NCBI RefSeq assembly: GCF_001510645.1
Contig: NZ_LMVB01000004.1
Span: forward strand, 137,048-201,047
Source: Paenibacillus sp. FJAT-29882
GTDB lineage: Bacteria; Bacillota; Bacilli; Bacillales; DSM-1321
Direction: 5' to 3'
Length of the DNA: 64,000 bases
Shown here: positions 36,859-45,902 of the stretch, piece after piece
How the letters are laid out: every line of letters starts with the position of its first letter
Position numbering within the stretch: position 1 is the stretch's first letter
Notes under the pieces: generated by a model
Told to the model about the DNA's origin: nothing
Seen by the model: only the letters and a program-made list of their open reading frames with translations
The model's database searches: none
Program-made: the position numbers and the translations under genes

Positions 36859-37965
36859 TTATCGTCTTAATTGAGTAATTAAAAATCTAAACTGATCTGA
36901 ACCATTACCAACTATTGTAATAGCCGAATTTTTATCCGTGAAGAATAATTGTATTTCTTCTGTTCTTATTAATGAAGCAGCGGCTTCTAAATATTCTGGA
37001 TGAACAGAAAAATCAAAGATTTCACCCTCTTTAACAGCTCCGATTTTTTGAGTAAGAATATGTGGTACTTCTGCTTTCGTTCTCGGGCCATCTACCTTAA
37101 CATTCATAACAGGATTTCTAGGTGACAACTTTTTAACTCTACGGCATAGTTCAATTATTTCCATACGATCGAACGTCCATTTAGTTATATTATTTTCCTC
37201 ATTACCATACTTTGCTTCCAGATTTGGGAATACACCTGTTAGTAGTCTACTTACAGCCGTTATTAACCCTGATTTAAAAACCAGTAATGTCTTACTTTCA
37301 TTTACCCCAATTCTAACTTCTTCATCTTTCTGCATAATTTCTGACAAACCTTTGATTGATTCAATCGGTATTGACTGTTTTAAATCAGAGAACCATTGGC
37401 AGCCTTCAGTCTTTAGAGAAATGGCTTTTTTACCGTCAGATGACCTAGCAAAAACATCTAAATTACCAGGGTTTACACTCATATTTACACCTAGCAAGGA
37501 TGGACTCCTATTAGCAGTACTACTATTTATTTTTGCACAAAACGGATAAAAATTATTACCAATAAAATGCAATGTCCCCTCTTTCCAGATTATCGACTCA
37601 ACCACTTCAGGTATTTCGATATAAGGTGTTTTTTCTTCAATAGTTTCACATATTATCTTTGAAGATCTCCCCCACTTTAAGTGAAGTAATTCTCCTACTT
37701 TAACAAAGCTTATAATTTCATCTTTAGGTAGAGCCATTACTTTATTTTCTAATTCAAAAATTGTAGTTGCTACTTCATCTATGTTTGTTATTTCACTCTC
37801 TACCTCTTTTATAACTTGAAGATTTTTACCGTCAAAACAAAATGATACCCTATCAGAATCAGTTTTAATGTAGACGTTTTTATCTTCTCCTATCCTTGCT
37901 TTTCTTGCCCCCTTAACCATTGAGCAAACAACATTCTGAAGGTCTTCACCAATCATCTTAAACAT
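36859..37965 (-). CDS. DNA sliding clamp (beta subunit) homologue, plasmid-encoded
   Basis: A 368-residue protein, the length of DnaN (~370-380). Overall divergent, but the third domain keeps clamp landmarks: VSRLLTGVFPNLEAKY (matches SRLIEGNYPD in DnaN), KVDGPRTKAEVP, EIFDFSVHPEYLEAAASL, and the terminal FRFLITQLRR in place of the LILPVR end. The clamp ring holds polymerase and repair enzymes on DNA. Single-gene unit under leader A, next to the clamp-loader operon. A plasmid-specific clamp implies a specialised replication or repair machine. Confidence 0.8.
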   Translation of the reverse strand: MFKMIGEDLQNVVCSMVKGARKARIGEDKNVYIKTDSDRVSFCFDGKNLQVIKEVESEITNIDEVATTIFELENKVMALPKDEIISFVKVGELLHLKWGRSSKIICETIEEKTPYIEIPEVVESIIWKEGTLHFIGNNFYPFCAKINSSTANRSPSLLGVNMSVNPGNLDVFARSSDGKKAISLKTEGCQWFSDLKQSIPIESIKGLSEIMQKDEEVRIGVNESKTLLVFKSGLITAVSRLLTGVFPNLEAKYGNEENNITKWTFDRMEIIELCRRVKKLSPRNPVMNVKVDGPRTKAEVPHILTQKIGAVKEGEIFDFSVHPEYLEAAASLIRTEEIQLFFTDKNSAITIVGNGSDQFRFLITQLRR

Positions 37966-38084
37966 AAAAATCTCTCCTTAAAAAAGTTTTGGAAACGCAA
38001 AAAAGCCTTTTATGGGCGAATTAAAAAAATTCATCACCATAAAAGGCGTATTTCTAACAAAAATGTGGCCTCCCGCATGGGTGG
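37966..38084 (-). promoter_or_regulatory. Conserved leader A (sliding clamp gene)
   Basis: Hairpin 38069-38084: CC, A, CCC, loop AUGC, GGG, A, GG. Terminator: GCCTTTTATGG/CCATAAAAGGC (38005-38015 and 38037-38047) with six U. Then AAAACTTTTTTAAGGAG and the ATG. Because the terminator lies before the gene, it must be overcome for expression. Confidence 0.75.
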
Positions 38085-38117
38085 TCAAAAACAAAAAATA
38101 ACTAAGATACAATAATT

Positions 38118-39107
38118 TTACATGCTAATCTCATTATTATCAATACTAATTATATGTTTTATTATCGATTCTAACGTCATGACATAATGTGTGTTAGATC
38201 TTAATTTTTGCTTACTTTCTAAAAGAAATTCTAATAGATTAAGTATATCCTCAAACGAGACTTGATTTTCCCATTTTTCATACAGTGTTCGATTAGATTG
38301 CAGCTTAATATTTTTGTTTAGATAAAAGCGGCTTAAGTCGCGAAACATGAATAAAAACATATCCATACTAATTTGTTGTTTCTCTCTATCTGAAAAATGC
38401 TTTATCCAATTTGTTTGTATATCTATTAAAGTAGCATATGGGTCATTTAAAAATGAAACCATAAATTTATTTAATAATTGCACTCCTTGACCAAACCAGC
38501 CATTCTCTAACAATTCTTCTACCTTTTCATTATTTATATGAATACCTGCCATTACAACTGCAATTTCTTCATCTAATGAAAATTGGTCTATATATTGTTG
38601 CTGCTTCTCAAATTCTTGTAAAGAAGAAAAAGAATAGGTTTGACACCGAGAAATAATAGTATTTAGTATACGGTTTCTATTTTCTGTTAAAAGTATAGCT
38701 AGTGTATTGCCATATGGCTCCTCTAGAAATTTTAATAGGCTATTGGCCGCTTGGGGGGTCATCATATCAATATCTTCAATGATGTAGCATTTTTTTTCTG
38801 ATTCAACTCCTTTGTACTGAAATTCATTTTGAAGTGCGCGCACTTGTTCAATTTTTATTGACTGACCTTCTTTTTGAACAAAATGAATATCTGGATGATT
38901 TAAAGAATTTATTCTTAAACACTCTGTACACGCGTCACAAGGCTCCCCATCGACTACTGAACGACAAAAGAAACGTTTAGCCATCCAAAACGCTACTTCC
39001 TTTTTTCCGGACCCTGCGGATCCATCAAAAATGTAGGCATGTGCTAATTTATCATAAAGAAACGCTTTTTTTATAGAGCTCATTACTCTTGGCTGTTTAT
39101 TAATCAT
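38118..39107 (-). CDS. DNA polymerase III delta-prime-like clamp-loader subunit
   Basis: A 329-residue AAA+ protein starting at ATG 39107 (TGGAGG). GSAGSGKKEVAFWMAK is a degenerate P-loop, followed by a zinc module (CDACTECL), YIIEDIDMMTPQAANSLLKF and the SRCQTYSF sensor segment. HolB/delta-prime proteins keep these but do not hydrolyse ATP. It follows dnaX by 43 bases in the same operon. Together with the 39151 gene it would load the plasmid clamp. Confidence 0.88.
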   Translation of the reverse strand: MINKQPRVMSSIKKAFLYDKLAHAYIFDGSAGSGKKEVAFWMAKRFFCRSVVDGEPCDACTECLRINSLNHPDIHFVQKEGQSIKIEQVRALQNEFQYKGVESEKKCYIIEDIDMMTPQAANSLLKFLEEPYGNTLAILLTENRNRILNTIISRCQTYSFSSLQEFEKQQQYIDQFSLDEEIAVVMAGIHINNEKVEELLENGWFGQGVQLLNKFMVSFLNDPYATLIDIQTNWIKHFSDREKQQISMDMFLFMFRDLSRFYLNKNIKLQSNRTLYEKWENQVSFEDILNLLEFLLESKQKLRSNTHYVMTLESIIKHIISIDNNEISM

Positions 39108-39150
39108 ATATATTCCTCCAGTTAAAAATAAAGACAGCAAAAAGCTGTCC

Positions 39151-41244
39151 TTATCTTATTGTCGTTAAGTATTCTTTCAATAAGGATTCCCATTCATTTT
39201 CTTTGAGGACCATAAGTTTGTAAGGTCGATTAAGAATTTCTTCTAAAATCTCCTCTACTGTATTTTTATTTACCATCTTCTCCAAAAGTTTGACTTTGGC
39301 CTCTGAACTATAAGTTACAATAATGTAATTATCGGAAACAGCTTGAATTTTACCTTCTCTGTAAAGGGCCATTGTTGAAACTTTCTCTTGTTTTAAAACT
39401 GACAAAATTTCAGAATGATGCCCCGTATACGTTGCCTTGTAAAGTTTAGTAGCAGCCCTTAGAATATTAATAACTTGCTCCTTTTTTGTAGATACCCCAC
39501 TTGTTACAGCTACTTTTTTAACAATCTGCTCCTTATTATCGAGTTCTTCTTGGATTCCATGATTAGAAAATAAATCTTCTAACGGTGGAATCTCAGTCTG
39601 GGCTATCAAGTCAATATAATCTTCCCCGTTTTTGATATCCTCTTCAATCTGTTCAAGGAAATTAAGTTCAGGGACATCATTTTCTATATAATCAGGCACT
39701 TTTACCTCATTTTTTTCATCTTCATGAATTATTCCCTCGGTAAGTTCCTCTGTAGTAACCTCTTCTATCCCTAATTGGACTCTTTCATTATTTAAAACCT
39801 GCTCGATATCCGACAGCATATCAAAAGCTTTTAATTCAATACCTGTATTTTCGAACCCTACTGACAAATTTTCTTCAGAAAAATTTTGTTCTCCCTGATT
39901 TCTTGCGTCTAGCTGCTTGTCTGACTCGTAAACAAATTCACTAGAGGGATCATTTTTACTCATTCCCATACAGAATAGGTCACTTTCATCATCAGGATTA
40001 ACAAGTACTGTCACTACATCACGCTTTTTTTCTGAGTTTAATAATTCGTCAATTGGTTCAAGTTCTTCGTTTTCAATTTGAGATAAATTAGGATTCTCTG
40101 TTGTTTTTATCCCATTAGAAATCAATAACTTTAGTTCTTCTACTTCTTTACGTAACGAAGAAATTTCATCCTTATTTTGGAGAGTAGTAATTTTCATGAA
40201 GCATATCTCAAGGGTAATAACTTCATTTGATGAAAACTTAAGGCTGTTTTGGCATTTTGAAAGTTCATCCATCACATCATAAATTCTCAGAGTATCTATA
40301 GATTCTGCAATATTAACAAAGCTTTGATCAACTGCTGCTTTGGTAAGGTTAGCAGAATCACCCACACTCTTATAAACCAAAATATCCCGATAATAAGAAA
40401 GCAAGTCATCAACTAGAAACTTCGCTTCTTTTCCGCTTGCCAATACTTCATCAAGTAAATCTAAAGCCTGTGAAGCATCCCTATTAACCAGAACTTGAAC
40501 GACTTGTCCTATCATTTTGATATCCACGGTCCCTGTCAATTCAATGACATCATCTAGTGTTACACTGCCATTTGAATGAGCAATTGCTTGATCTAATAGG
40601 GACAAGGCATCACGCATTCCACCCTGTGAAACTCTCGCTATAATATCTAAAGCAGCAGATTCTATATGAACCTTCTCTTTATCAACGATATATTTCATTC
40701 TATCTATAATTGCTTGATTACTAATCTTTTTAAAATCAAATCGCTGGCAACGGGACAAAATCGTTAACGGGATCTTATGAGATTCTGTTGTAGCTAGAAT
40801 GAACATAGCGTGCTTTGGTGGTTCCTCTAGTGTTTTCAGTAATGCATTAAACGCCCCAATAGTAAGCATATGAACTTCATCAATAATATAGACCCTATAC
40901 TTTCCGAATGCAGGGGTATATCCTATTTTGTCGCGAAGATCACGAATCTCGTCCACTCCATTATTTGAAGCAGCATCAATCTCGATAATATCCGGATTAT
41001 TATCCTGGCAAGCATCACATGTACCACAAGGCTCACTATTTTCTGGTTGCAAACAGTTTATTGTCTTAGCAAAAAGTTTCGCTGCGCTCGTTTTCCCTGT
41101 TCCTCTCGGGCCGGAGAAAATATAAGCATGTGACAAGTAATTCTGTTGTATTGCATTTAATAATGTTCGTTTTATAGATTCTTGACCGATTAAATGTTCA
41201 AAACCAGCTGGACGATATTTTCTATATAAAGCTATATGTGTCAT
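39151..41244 (-). CDS. dnaX: DNA polymerase III gamma/tau-like clamp-loader ATPase
   Basis: A 697-residue protein. AAA+ core: RKYRPAGFEHLIGQ, SGPRGTGKTSAAKLFA (P-loop), a four-Cys zinc module (CLQPENSEPCGTCDACQ), YIIDEVHML (Walker B), LSRCQRFDF; then domain III to about residue 365. Residues 370-580 are an acidic, low-complexity linker, and a tau-like C-terminal domain follows (VSTMALYREGKIQAVSDN). It is longer than the chromosomal Bacillus protein (~560). Its ATG overlaps the E1-like gene stop, so it is translationally coupled to the ubiquitin-like genes. Confidence 0.9.
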   Translation of the reverse strand: MTHIALYRKYRPAGFEHLIGQESIKRTLLNAIQQNYLSHAYIFSGPRGTGKTSAAKLFAKTINCLQPENSEPCGTCDACQDNNPDIIEIDAASNNGVDEIRDLRDKIGYTPAFGKYRVYIIDEVHMLTIGAFNALLKTLEEPPKHAMFILATTESHKIPLTILSRCQRFDFKKISNQAIIDRMKYIVDKEKVHIESAALDIIARVSQGGMRDALSLLDQAIAHSNGSVTLDDVIELTGTVDIKMIGQVVQVLVNRDASQALDLLDEVLASGKEAKFLVDDLLSYYRDILVYKSVGDSANLTKAAVDQSFVNIAESIDTLRIYDVMDELSKCQNSLKFSSNEVITLEICFMKITTLQNKDEISSLRKEVEELKLLISNGIKTTENPNLSQIENEELEPIDELLNSEKKRDVVTVLVNPDDESDLFCMGMSKNDPSSEFVYESDKQLDARNQGEQNFSEENLSVGFENTGIELKAFDMLSDIEQVLNNERVQLGIEEVTTEELTEGIIHEDEKNEVKVPDYIENDVPELNFLEQIEEDIKNGEDYIDLIAQTEIPPLEDLFSNHGIQEELDNKEQIVKKVAVTSGVSTKKEQVINILRAATKLYKATYTGHHSEILSVLKQEKVSTMALYREGKIQAVSDNYIIVTYSSEAKVKLLEKMVNKNTVEEILEEILNRPYKLMVLKENEWESLLKEYLTTIR

Positions 41245-42131
41245 TTTTCATCTTCTCCCTTATAGGTTTGTTGAAATTCCTTTTGGATCTCTTTAGATAC
41301 ATAAGTTGGATTTACACCAGATACCTGTGCATTAAAATTCAAAACATGCGTGTAGATCATTTGATTATGAAAGATATTATTCATAATGTTATTCGTAATT
41401 TGAGCGGCGAATTTATTAGTCGCACAACGCTGCGGATTATTGATAATAGCGTCTCCACATGATTGTTCAGGAAAAGAAGTCAATTCATCAGAAAGGATAT
41501 CTTCATATACTCTTCCGACTGGGGGAAGCCATACCTGATTTCTTTTTTTATATCCGGCAACCACTTGACCTGAAAAACCCGATTCTTCAACCATATTTTT
41601 TTCTTGAGAAGTATATTGATATGGTTTTTTATTAGGTATTATAGTTACACCTTCTACCCCAGCGTCGATATATACCAGATCCTCTAAATAATCACTATGA
41701 AAAAATTCATCAAGTAACTGTCTTGTTCGATTATTATCAACCTGCCCTATAAGAATAGGAATTTTATCATATCCCTTAGGAAAATAAGGTAATGTAAATA
41801 ATTTATTAAGCATATCCAAGTCGGTTACATATTCTGGAACACAATTAATATCAAAACCATAATGGTCTCCATAACGTTCACCGAGAGCATCCACCTTATA
41901 CGAATCTATATCATCGTCATCATATAATTGATTAGATAAATTTTTCTTTTCCACCTTATCTCTGTCTACAATAGTCAAAGTAAAATTGATCCGTTCATCG
42001 CCCTTACCATAAGTTGCGATGTCCTGCAGCAATGACCTAAAAAAATGGCTACCGTTGGCACCAGCTCCGATTTGAACAATGTGATAATAGATAAATCGAT
42101 TTTTTCTATTACTAACTTTTAACCCGTTCAT
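41241..42131 (-). CDS. ThiF/E1-like adenylating enzyme (PRTRC type)
   Basis: A 296-residue protein. Rossmann loop HIVQIGAGANGSHF, then LTIVDRDKVEKKNLSNQ, the E1/ThiF/MoeB segment that binds ATP and the substrate tail (Asn where many E1s have the NxxRQ Arg), the Lys in DIDSYKVDALGER, and a late Cys in FPEQSCGDAI (about residue 225), in the position of the thiolation Cys of PRTRC ThiF proteins. Such enzymes adenylate the C-terminal Gly of a ubiquitin-like protein and pass it to a Cys. It follows the JAMM gene by 53 bases and overlaps dnaX by four. Confidence 0.85.
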   Translation of the reverse strand: MNGLKVSNRKNRFIYYHIVQIGAGANGSHFFRSLLQDIATYGKGDERINFTLTIVDRDKVEKKNLSNQLYDDDDIDSYKVDALGERYGDHYGFDINCVPEYVTDLDMLNKLFTLPYFPKGYDKIPILIGQVDNNRTRQLLDEFFHSDYLEDLVYIDAGVEGVTIIPNKKPYQYTSQEKNMVEESGFSGQVVAGYKKRNQVWLPPVGRVYEDILSDELTSFPEQSCGDAIINNPQRCATNKFAAQITNNIMNNIFHNQMIYTHVLNFNAQVSGVNPTYVSKEIQKEFQQTYKGEDEK

Positions 42132-42184
42132 CACTATCTCTCCTATAAAAAAGAAGAAGGGAGGTCCCTTCTTCTTTCTCTTCT

Positions 42185-42841
42185 TTATTTATTAATGTAT
42201 ACATTACTAAGCCACTCCTTTGGATATTCTTCATATCCAATAGAAGTATCATCAAATATCTGACTGATAGAAATGTTCATCGAAGTTGTGTTTGCCTTTA
42301 CTCTAAATAAACATTCTGGTTTCTTTTTCCCAAGACCACCAAACACCCCATATATCTTAAATGATTGTTCATCTTGATCATCGGTTTGTGAGAAATATGC
42401 ATTCATTGTATTGTGAGAATGCATTTGAGCTACTTCTATATAGCGTATGCTATTTCTACCTTGAAATCTTGAATTAGTTCGATAATTAACACTTATTTTA
42501 CTAACACTTTGATTAGGACAGTCTAAAATATATTCCTCTCTTTCTGTGTCATAAAATAATTGCAACATGACCTCTACCTCATCTATTTCGGACAATTCTA
42601 GAAAAAACGAATAAACTTGTCTCAAAATTTTACCCGGTATAAGAGGTAACCCAAATTCAAATTTTTCTATGATCTCTTCCTCAAGAATCATAGGACTTTT
42701 GGCAACCATTCTTCCAAGTTTATTTGTCCATATTTCAAAAATTTGACCATTTTTTGAAGGTACATATGAAACAATATATGGTTTCTTATCCTGTAAATAA
42801 TGTTTTAAACTACGGTAAAAGGAAAAAGCTGAATTACGCAT
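42185..42841 (-). CDS. JAMM/JAB-domain peptidase (PRTRC protein A-like)
   Basis: A 218-residue protein. Residues 140-155 read MHSHNTMNAYFSQTDD, an exact JAMM signature H-x-H-x7-S-x2-D (His141, His143, Ser151, Asp154) for zinc binding and catalysis. The surrounding strands (RYIEVAQ before, KIYGVFGGLG after) match the JAB fold. These enzymes process ubiquitin-like precursors or remove them from targets. The ATG overlaps the stop of the modifier gene (TAATG), so the two are made together. Confidence 0.88.
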   Translation of the reverse strand: MRNSAFSFYRSLKHYLQDKKPYIVSYVPSKNGQIFEIWTNKLGRMVAKSPMILEEEIIEKFEFGLPLIPGKILRQVYSFFLELSEIDEVEVMLQLFYDTEREEYILDCPNQSVSKISVNYRTNSRFQGRNSIRYIEVAQMHSHNTMNAYFSQTDDQDEQSFKIYGVFGGLGKKKPECLFRVKANTTSMNISISQIFDDTSIGYEEYPKEWLSNVYINK

Positions 42842-43191
42842 TAGCCATTCCCCTTTGCTCCGCCAATAGCATCCGGAAATAATCGTTTATTTTCCTTATC
42901 AACATCCCATGTTGTTCTTGCAGCAGTAAACTGGAAAAAGGTTTCGACTAATCCCGCTCTTACTTCTTCTAATAAAATTCCGTCGTTTGGTATTTCATCA
43001 ACAAAATCTGAAACATTAAACGTATCAGTAGCAATATGTATAGTCCAATCGCCCATAACTTTAATTGCCTCTTTAGGTTTTTTAGATGTAGGAATTATTG
43101 GCTTTGTTTTCACTTCCGGTTTCGGTGGTTCAACTACTTTTATTTCCTTTTCATCACCAATCTCAAATAATAGTTGTTGTTGATCACTCAT
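42841..43191 (-). CDS. Ubiquitin-like modifier candidate (PRTRC protein C-like)
   Basis: A 116-residue protein. Residues 1-40 are a flexible Pro/Lys-rich tail starting SDQQQLLFE; residues 47-112 fit the small beta-grasp domain of PRTRC protein C: a first hairpin DWTIHIATDTFNV, the helix GILLEEVRAGLVETFF, then TTWDVDKENKRLF and the end DAIGGAKGNG. PRTRC-C proteins end in a similar G-x-KG. Gly110-Gly111 followed by AKGNG looks like a precursor whose tail could be trimmed by the adjacent JAMM enzyme; this is inference. First gene of the operon, under leader B. Confidence 0.68.
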   Translation of the reverse strand: MSDQQQLLFEIGDEKEIKVVEPPKPEVKTKPIIPTSKKPKEAIKVMGDWTIHIATDTFNVSDFVDEIPNDGILLEEVRAGLVETFFQFTAARTTWDVDKENKRLFPDAIGGAKGNG

Positions 43192-43346
43192 AAAAAATCC
43201 TCCTTAAAAAAGTAAATTGTTGAAGAGCGCACAAAAAAAACACTCTTTTCAACGCAATCAACAACAATCCTGCAAAAAGCAGATTAATAGTTAATCACTT
43301 TGAAAAAAGTGTTTTAAGTAAGGTTCTTATTCCCGCGTGGGTTAAG
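43192..43346 (-). promoter_or_regulatory. Conserved leader B (modifier/JAMM/E1/dnaX/holB operon)
   Basis: Hairpin 43326-43346: CUUA, A, CCC, loop ACGC, GGG, AA, UAAG. Terminator arms 43239-43252 and 43300-43313 (AACACTTTTTTCAA/TTGAAAAGAGTGTT) with eight U. A small CTGC...GCAG hairpin sits inside the terminator loop. CTTTTTTAAGGAGG precedes the ATG. Confidence 0.75.
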
Positions 43347-43513
43347 ACATAAAAAAGTAAAAAGTAAATATAGTTAATCCTACCATGAAATACATAAAAT
43401 ATAAAGGGGTACTGGATTTTAAGGTAAGGTAAGGTAAAGTAAAGTATTATTATTCACCCTTTTCAAATCTTTTATAAACGTGGAGCAATGATACTGATTG
43501 TTGTAATATAAAA

Positions 43514-43544
43514 AAATAACACCTAAGTACCTTAGGTGTTATTT
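43514..43544. terminator. Bidirectional terminator
   Basis: Perfect 14-bp stem AAATAACACCTAAG/CTTAGGTGTTATTT with a TAC loop, 15 bases beyond the E2-like gene. Just outside, at 43420-43446, is a short GGTAA tandem run. Confidence 0.9.
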
Positions 43545-43559
43545 CTATAAATCCATAAC

Positions 43560-44594
43560 CTATTCAACAAATTCCTTAAAAGTTAAACCCGACGGATTAA
43601 GTAAGGAATCATCAAATTCTTTACCATCTAACTTCTTGAAGTATTCAAGTGTCTGACTATTAAAATGGCCTGAATTAGGAGTACTTAAAAAGATATACGG
43701 TATATGCTGTAGGTTTTCTAAACTCTCAATTATATACTCACCATAACTCCAACAAACATCATGGTTATTATATACATGGGAAAATGGATAATTATAAAGT
43801 TTTGTATTTTCATTTACTATATTATCTTTTACCGATGATATTTTTATTTTAACAATTCGTTTATTGATTATCTTAAAATAAAAAAACATTCTAGGATGCC
43901 CAACGTTCTTATATTGAACATTTCCATACTTTACATTATGAAGTGTTTTTGGAATATCAATCACAACAATATCAGACCCTAGAGTCCTTTTATGATATAT
44001 AATATTTTTGGGCATAAACCCTTCAAATATGGCAAGTTTAGGGCGCATTTGTTCTATATAAGAATGTGCCCATTCACCTTTAGCTTTACTCAGTATCGTC
44101 TTAAATAACACTTCCAGTTCATCTTCATTTTCACATGTATTAGCTTTCTGTACAGCTAATTTAATTATTTTTGAGTACAGTTTCCCTACTATATTTTCAT
44201 TAAGTTTTCCTCTTTCAAGTAATAGATGCAATAACTCTTGATAGTTTAGTGTTTCATTATCACTATCCGAAAGTGTAATGTTTCTAGTTATTGTTTCTAA
44301 AAGTGCATGATAGGAATTAGGTTGAATTTCATTTATATCTATCCTACTTAAAATGGTTGAAACAGCCTTTACATATAATTTCTCATCCTCAATTTCATCT
44401 AAGTAATTCATCATTACATTTGTAAAATTGTTCTCTATTAGATATCCAACATGTTCAATTTCATCCATTTCATTAATGATGGTTCTTTTAAAATCATCAA
44501 TACCCATAGTCCTTTTTCCTACCAATAAGTCCCCATTATATTTTTCAATTTCTACAGGCTTATCTTCGTATAATAAAACAACTAATTTATTCAT
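43560..44594 (-). CDS. E2-like protein (PRTRC protein B / Prok-E2 family D-like)
   Basis: A 344-residue protein starting at ATG 44594 (GAGGG). The first ~190 residues are helical and unrecognised. Residues ~195-320 fit the E2-like part of PRTRC protein B: IVVIDIPKTLHNVKYGN, then MFFYFKIINKR strands, and the signature YPFSHVYNNHDVCWSYGEY, equivalent to the family's P-x-x-NVY-x-x-G-x-VCWG, with Cys at about 281 in the place of the proposed E2 Cys. PFAM Prok-E2_D has been assigned to this family by comparative genomics; biochemical proof is lacking. It ends the operon headed by the Cys-rich gene and overlaps the upstream gene. Confidence 0.65.
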   Translation of the reverse strand: MNKLVVLLYEDKPVEIEKYNGDLLVGKRTMGIDDFKRTIINEMDEIEHVGYLIENNFTNVMMNYLDEIEDEKLYVKAVSTILSRIDINEIQPNSYHALLETITRNITLSDSDNETLNYQELLHLLLERGKLNENIVGKLYSKIIKLAVQKANTCENEDELEVLFKTILSKAKGEWAHSYIEQMRPKLAIFEGFMPKNIIYHKRTLGSDIVVIDIPKTLHNVKYGNVQYKNVGHPRMFFYFKIINKRIVKIKISSVKDNIVNENTKLYNYPFSHVYNNHDVCWSYGEYIIESLENLQHIPYIFLSTPNSGHFNSQTLEYFKKLDGKEFDDSLLNPSGLTFKEFVE

Positions 44595-45102
44595 TGTTGG
44601 CACCCTCTTCCGTTATTTCTTTTTCCAATTGTATTAATTCATTCTCTAAATCAAGAAAAGATTTGATCAAGGAGTTAGTTAATCCAGCCATCCAGTCTAT
44701 TTGGACCCTAACTCTTCCGTTTGTACAAAACATTGCTTTCCCCGTGAATAAATCAAAATCATCCTCAAAATTACATTGTCTCAATGTTAATACCAGCTTT
44801 ACCATTTGTTCTTTTTCCATTAGATGAACCCTACTAAAAAGGCCTTCTAATAATGGCCAATCAAAATACCATTCAAAAATATCAGAATCATTTTCTTGAT
44901 TATCTATTCTTTGCAAATTCAATGCTTTTTTCAATGCGTAACATGCAAAATATTTATCATCTCCTGTTTCATCCCACTCAAAAAAATTTTGGTCTGCATC
45001 TAAATGAACTTTTTTAGCATCCCAAATGTATTTCGCTATCAATAATCTATCAAGAACAATTAATTTATTCTCTCTGTCTTCATATGCCAACATAATAGTC
45101 AT
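44587..45102 (-). CDS. Unknown acidic protein coupled to the E2-like gene
   Basis: A 171-residue protein, Trp- and Asp-rich (EWYFDWPLLEGLF). Its stop overlaps the start of the E2-like gene by eight bases, so the two are likely made together. Ribosome site GAGGGG. No family recognised; a substrate-recognition or adaptor role for the ubiquitin-like system would be a guess from coupling. Confidence 0.6.
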   Translation of the reverse strand: MTIMLAYEDRENKLIVLDRLLIAKYIWDAKKVHLDADQNFFEWDETGDDKYFACYALKKALNLQRIDNQENDSDIFEWYFDWPLLEGLFSRVHLMEKEQMVKLVLTLRQCNFEDDFDLFTGKAMFCTNGRVRVQIDWMAGLTNSLIKSFLDLENELIQLEKEITEEGANNE

Positions 45103-45117
45103 AGTTAATCCCCTCTA

Positions 45118-45471
45118 TTAAAAAAACTTTTTCTTATTTTTAATTCTCTTTGCATTTATCCACATTACAGCATTTAATTCTCTAACTTCACAGATTTCTC
45201 GATATGAAAAACCCAAAAAGTTATTTCGATTTTTATCATCTAAATACTCTTCATCACCATCTGAACTCTCCATAATTGGTAGCCATTGCATTTCATCTAT
45301 AGCATCAACAATTGAGCTTACATTCCATTTTTCAATTAAATCTTTTATATCTCCAAAGGTAGTATGAGCAATTGAAAAATCTGCGATATAATGTACTTCC
45401 CTTGTTTCTGTATTCTTCATTTCAATTTCGGTCATACTTTTGATTGACTCCCAAAGACTTTCAATATTCAT
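45118..45471 (-). CDS. Unknown small protein
   Basis: A 117-residue acidic protein with a basic tail, ribosome site CGGAGGAG, 15 bases before the next gene. It is preceded by a terminator hairpin inside the operon. No family recognised. Confidence 0.6.
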   Translation of the reverse strand: MNIESLWESIKSMTEIEMKNTETREVHYIADFSIAHTTFGDIKDLIEKWNVSSIVDAIDEMQWLPIMESSDGDEEYLDDKNRNNFLGFSYREICEVRELNAVMWINAKRIKNKKKFF

Positions 45472-45491
45472 TTAATCTCCTCCGAAACAAA

Positions 45492-45540
45492 AAAAAACCT
45501 ATAGTCAGACCCTACAAGAGTCATTCTATAAGTTTTCTTA
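45492..45540 (-). terminator. Intra-operon terminator/attenuator
   Basis: On the minus strand AACTTATAG pairs with CTATAGGTT, with an inner GACTC/GGGTC stem, followed by more than eight U; it lies before the ribosome site of the 45471 gene and after the 45545 gene. Confidence 0.65.
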
Positions 45541-45544
45541 TCTT

Positions 45545-45778
45545 TTAAGATTTTTTATTTTCATCAATATAAGGTAAATTTTTAGCAGGATCAGGTCGAC
45601 AATCAGACCCTTCCCCCCCTTGCATAATCTGGTAATTAGGGTATTTTCTCTCAAATCGATTCTTTATAACCTCTAAATCTTTACCCGCTCCATCTAGATA
45701 ATCAGCATTTTTAAATTGACCTGTACTTATATCATATACAATAAGCCAATACATAGCTGTGCTATAGACTAATGCCAT
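45545..45778 (-). CDS. Unknown small protein
   Basis: Seventy-seven residues, MYWLIVYDISTGQFKNADYL at the start, then a basic helix. Ribosome site GAGAGGGTGA. No family recognised; in the exonuclease operon. Confidence 0.55.
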   Translation of the reverse strand: MALVYSTAMYWLIVYDISTGQFKNADYLDGAGKDLEVIKNRFERKYPNYQIMQGGEGSDCRPDPAKNLPYIDENKKS

Positions 45779-45902
45779 AGCACGTCACCCTCTCTTTTAG
45801 AAATTATACATTGAATTTTATCATGTAATGACTTAAAGAGATACAAATACAAGACTAATTACCCATTAATTTCATCGACAAACTTTGCAATTATTAACAA
45901 AA

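Noticed and set aside
41238..41462. Plus-strand frame opposite the E1-like gene
   Set aside because: No ribosome site and the minus-strand gene has clear family motifs.
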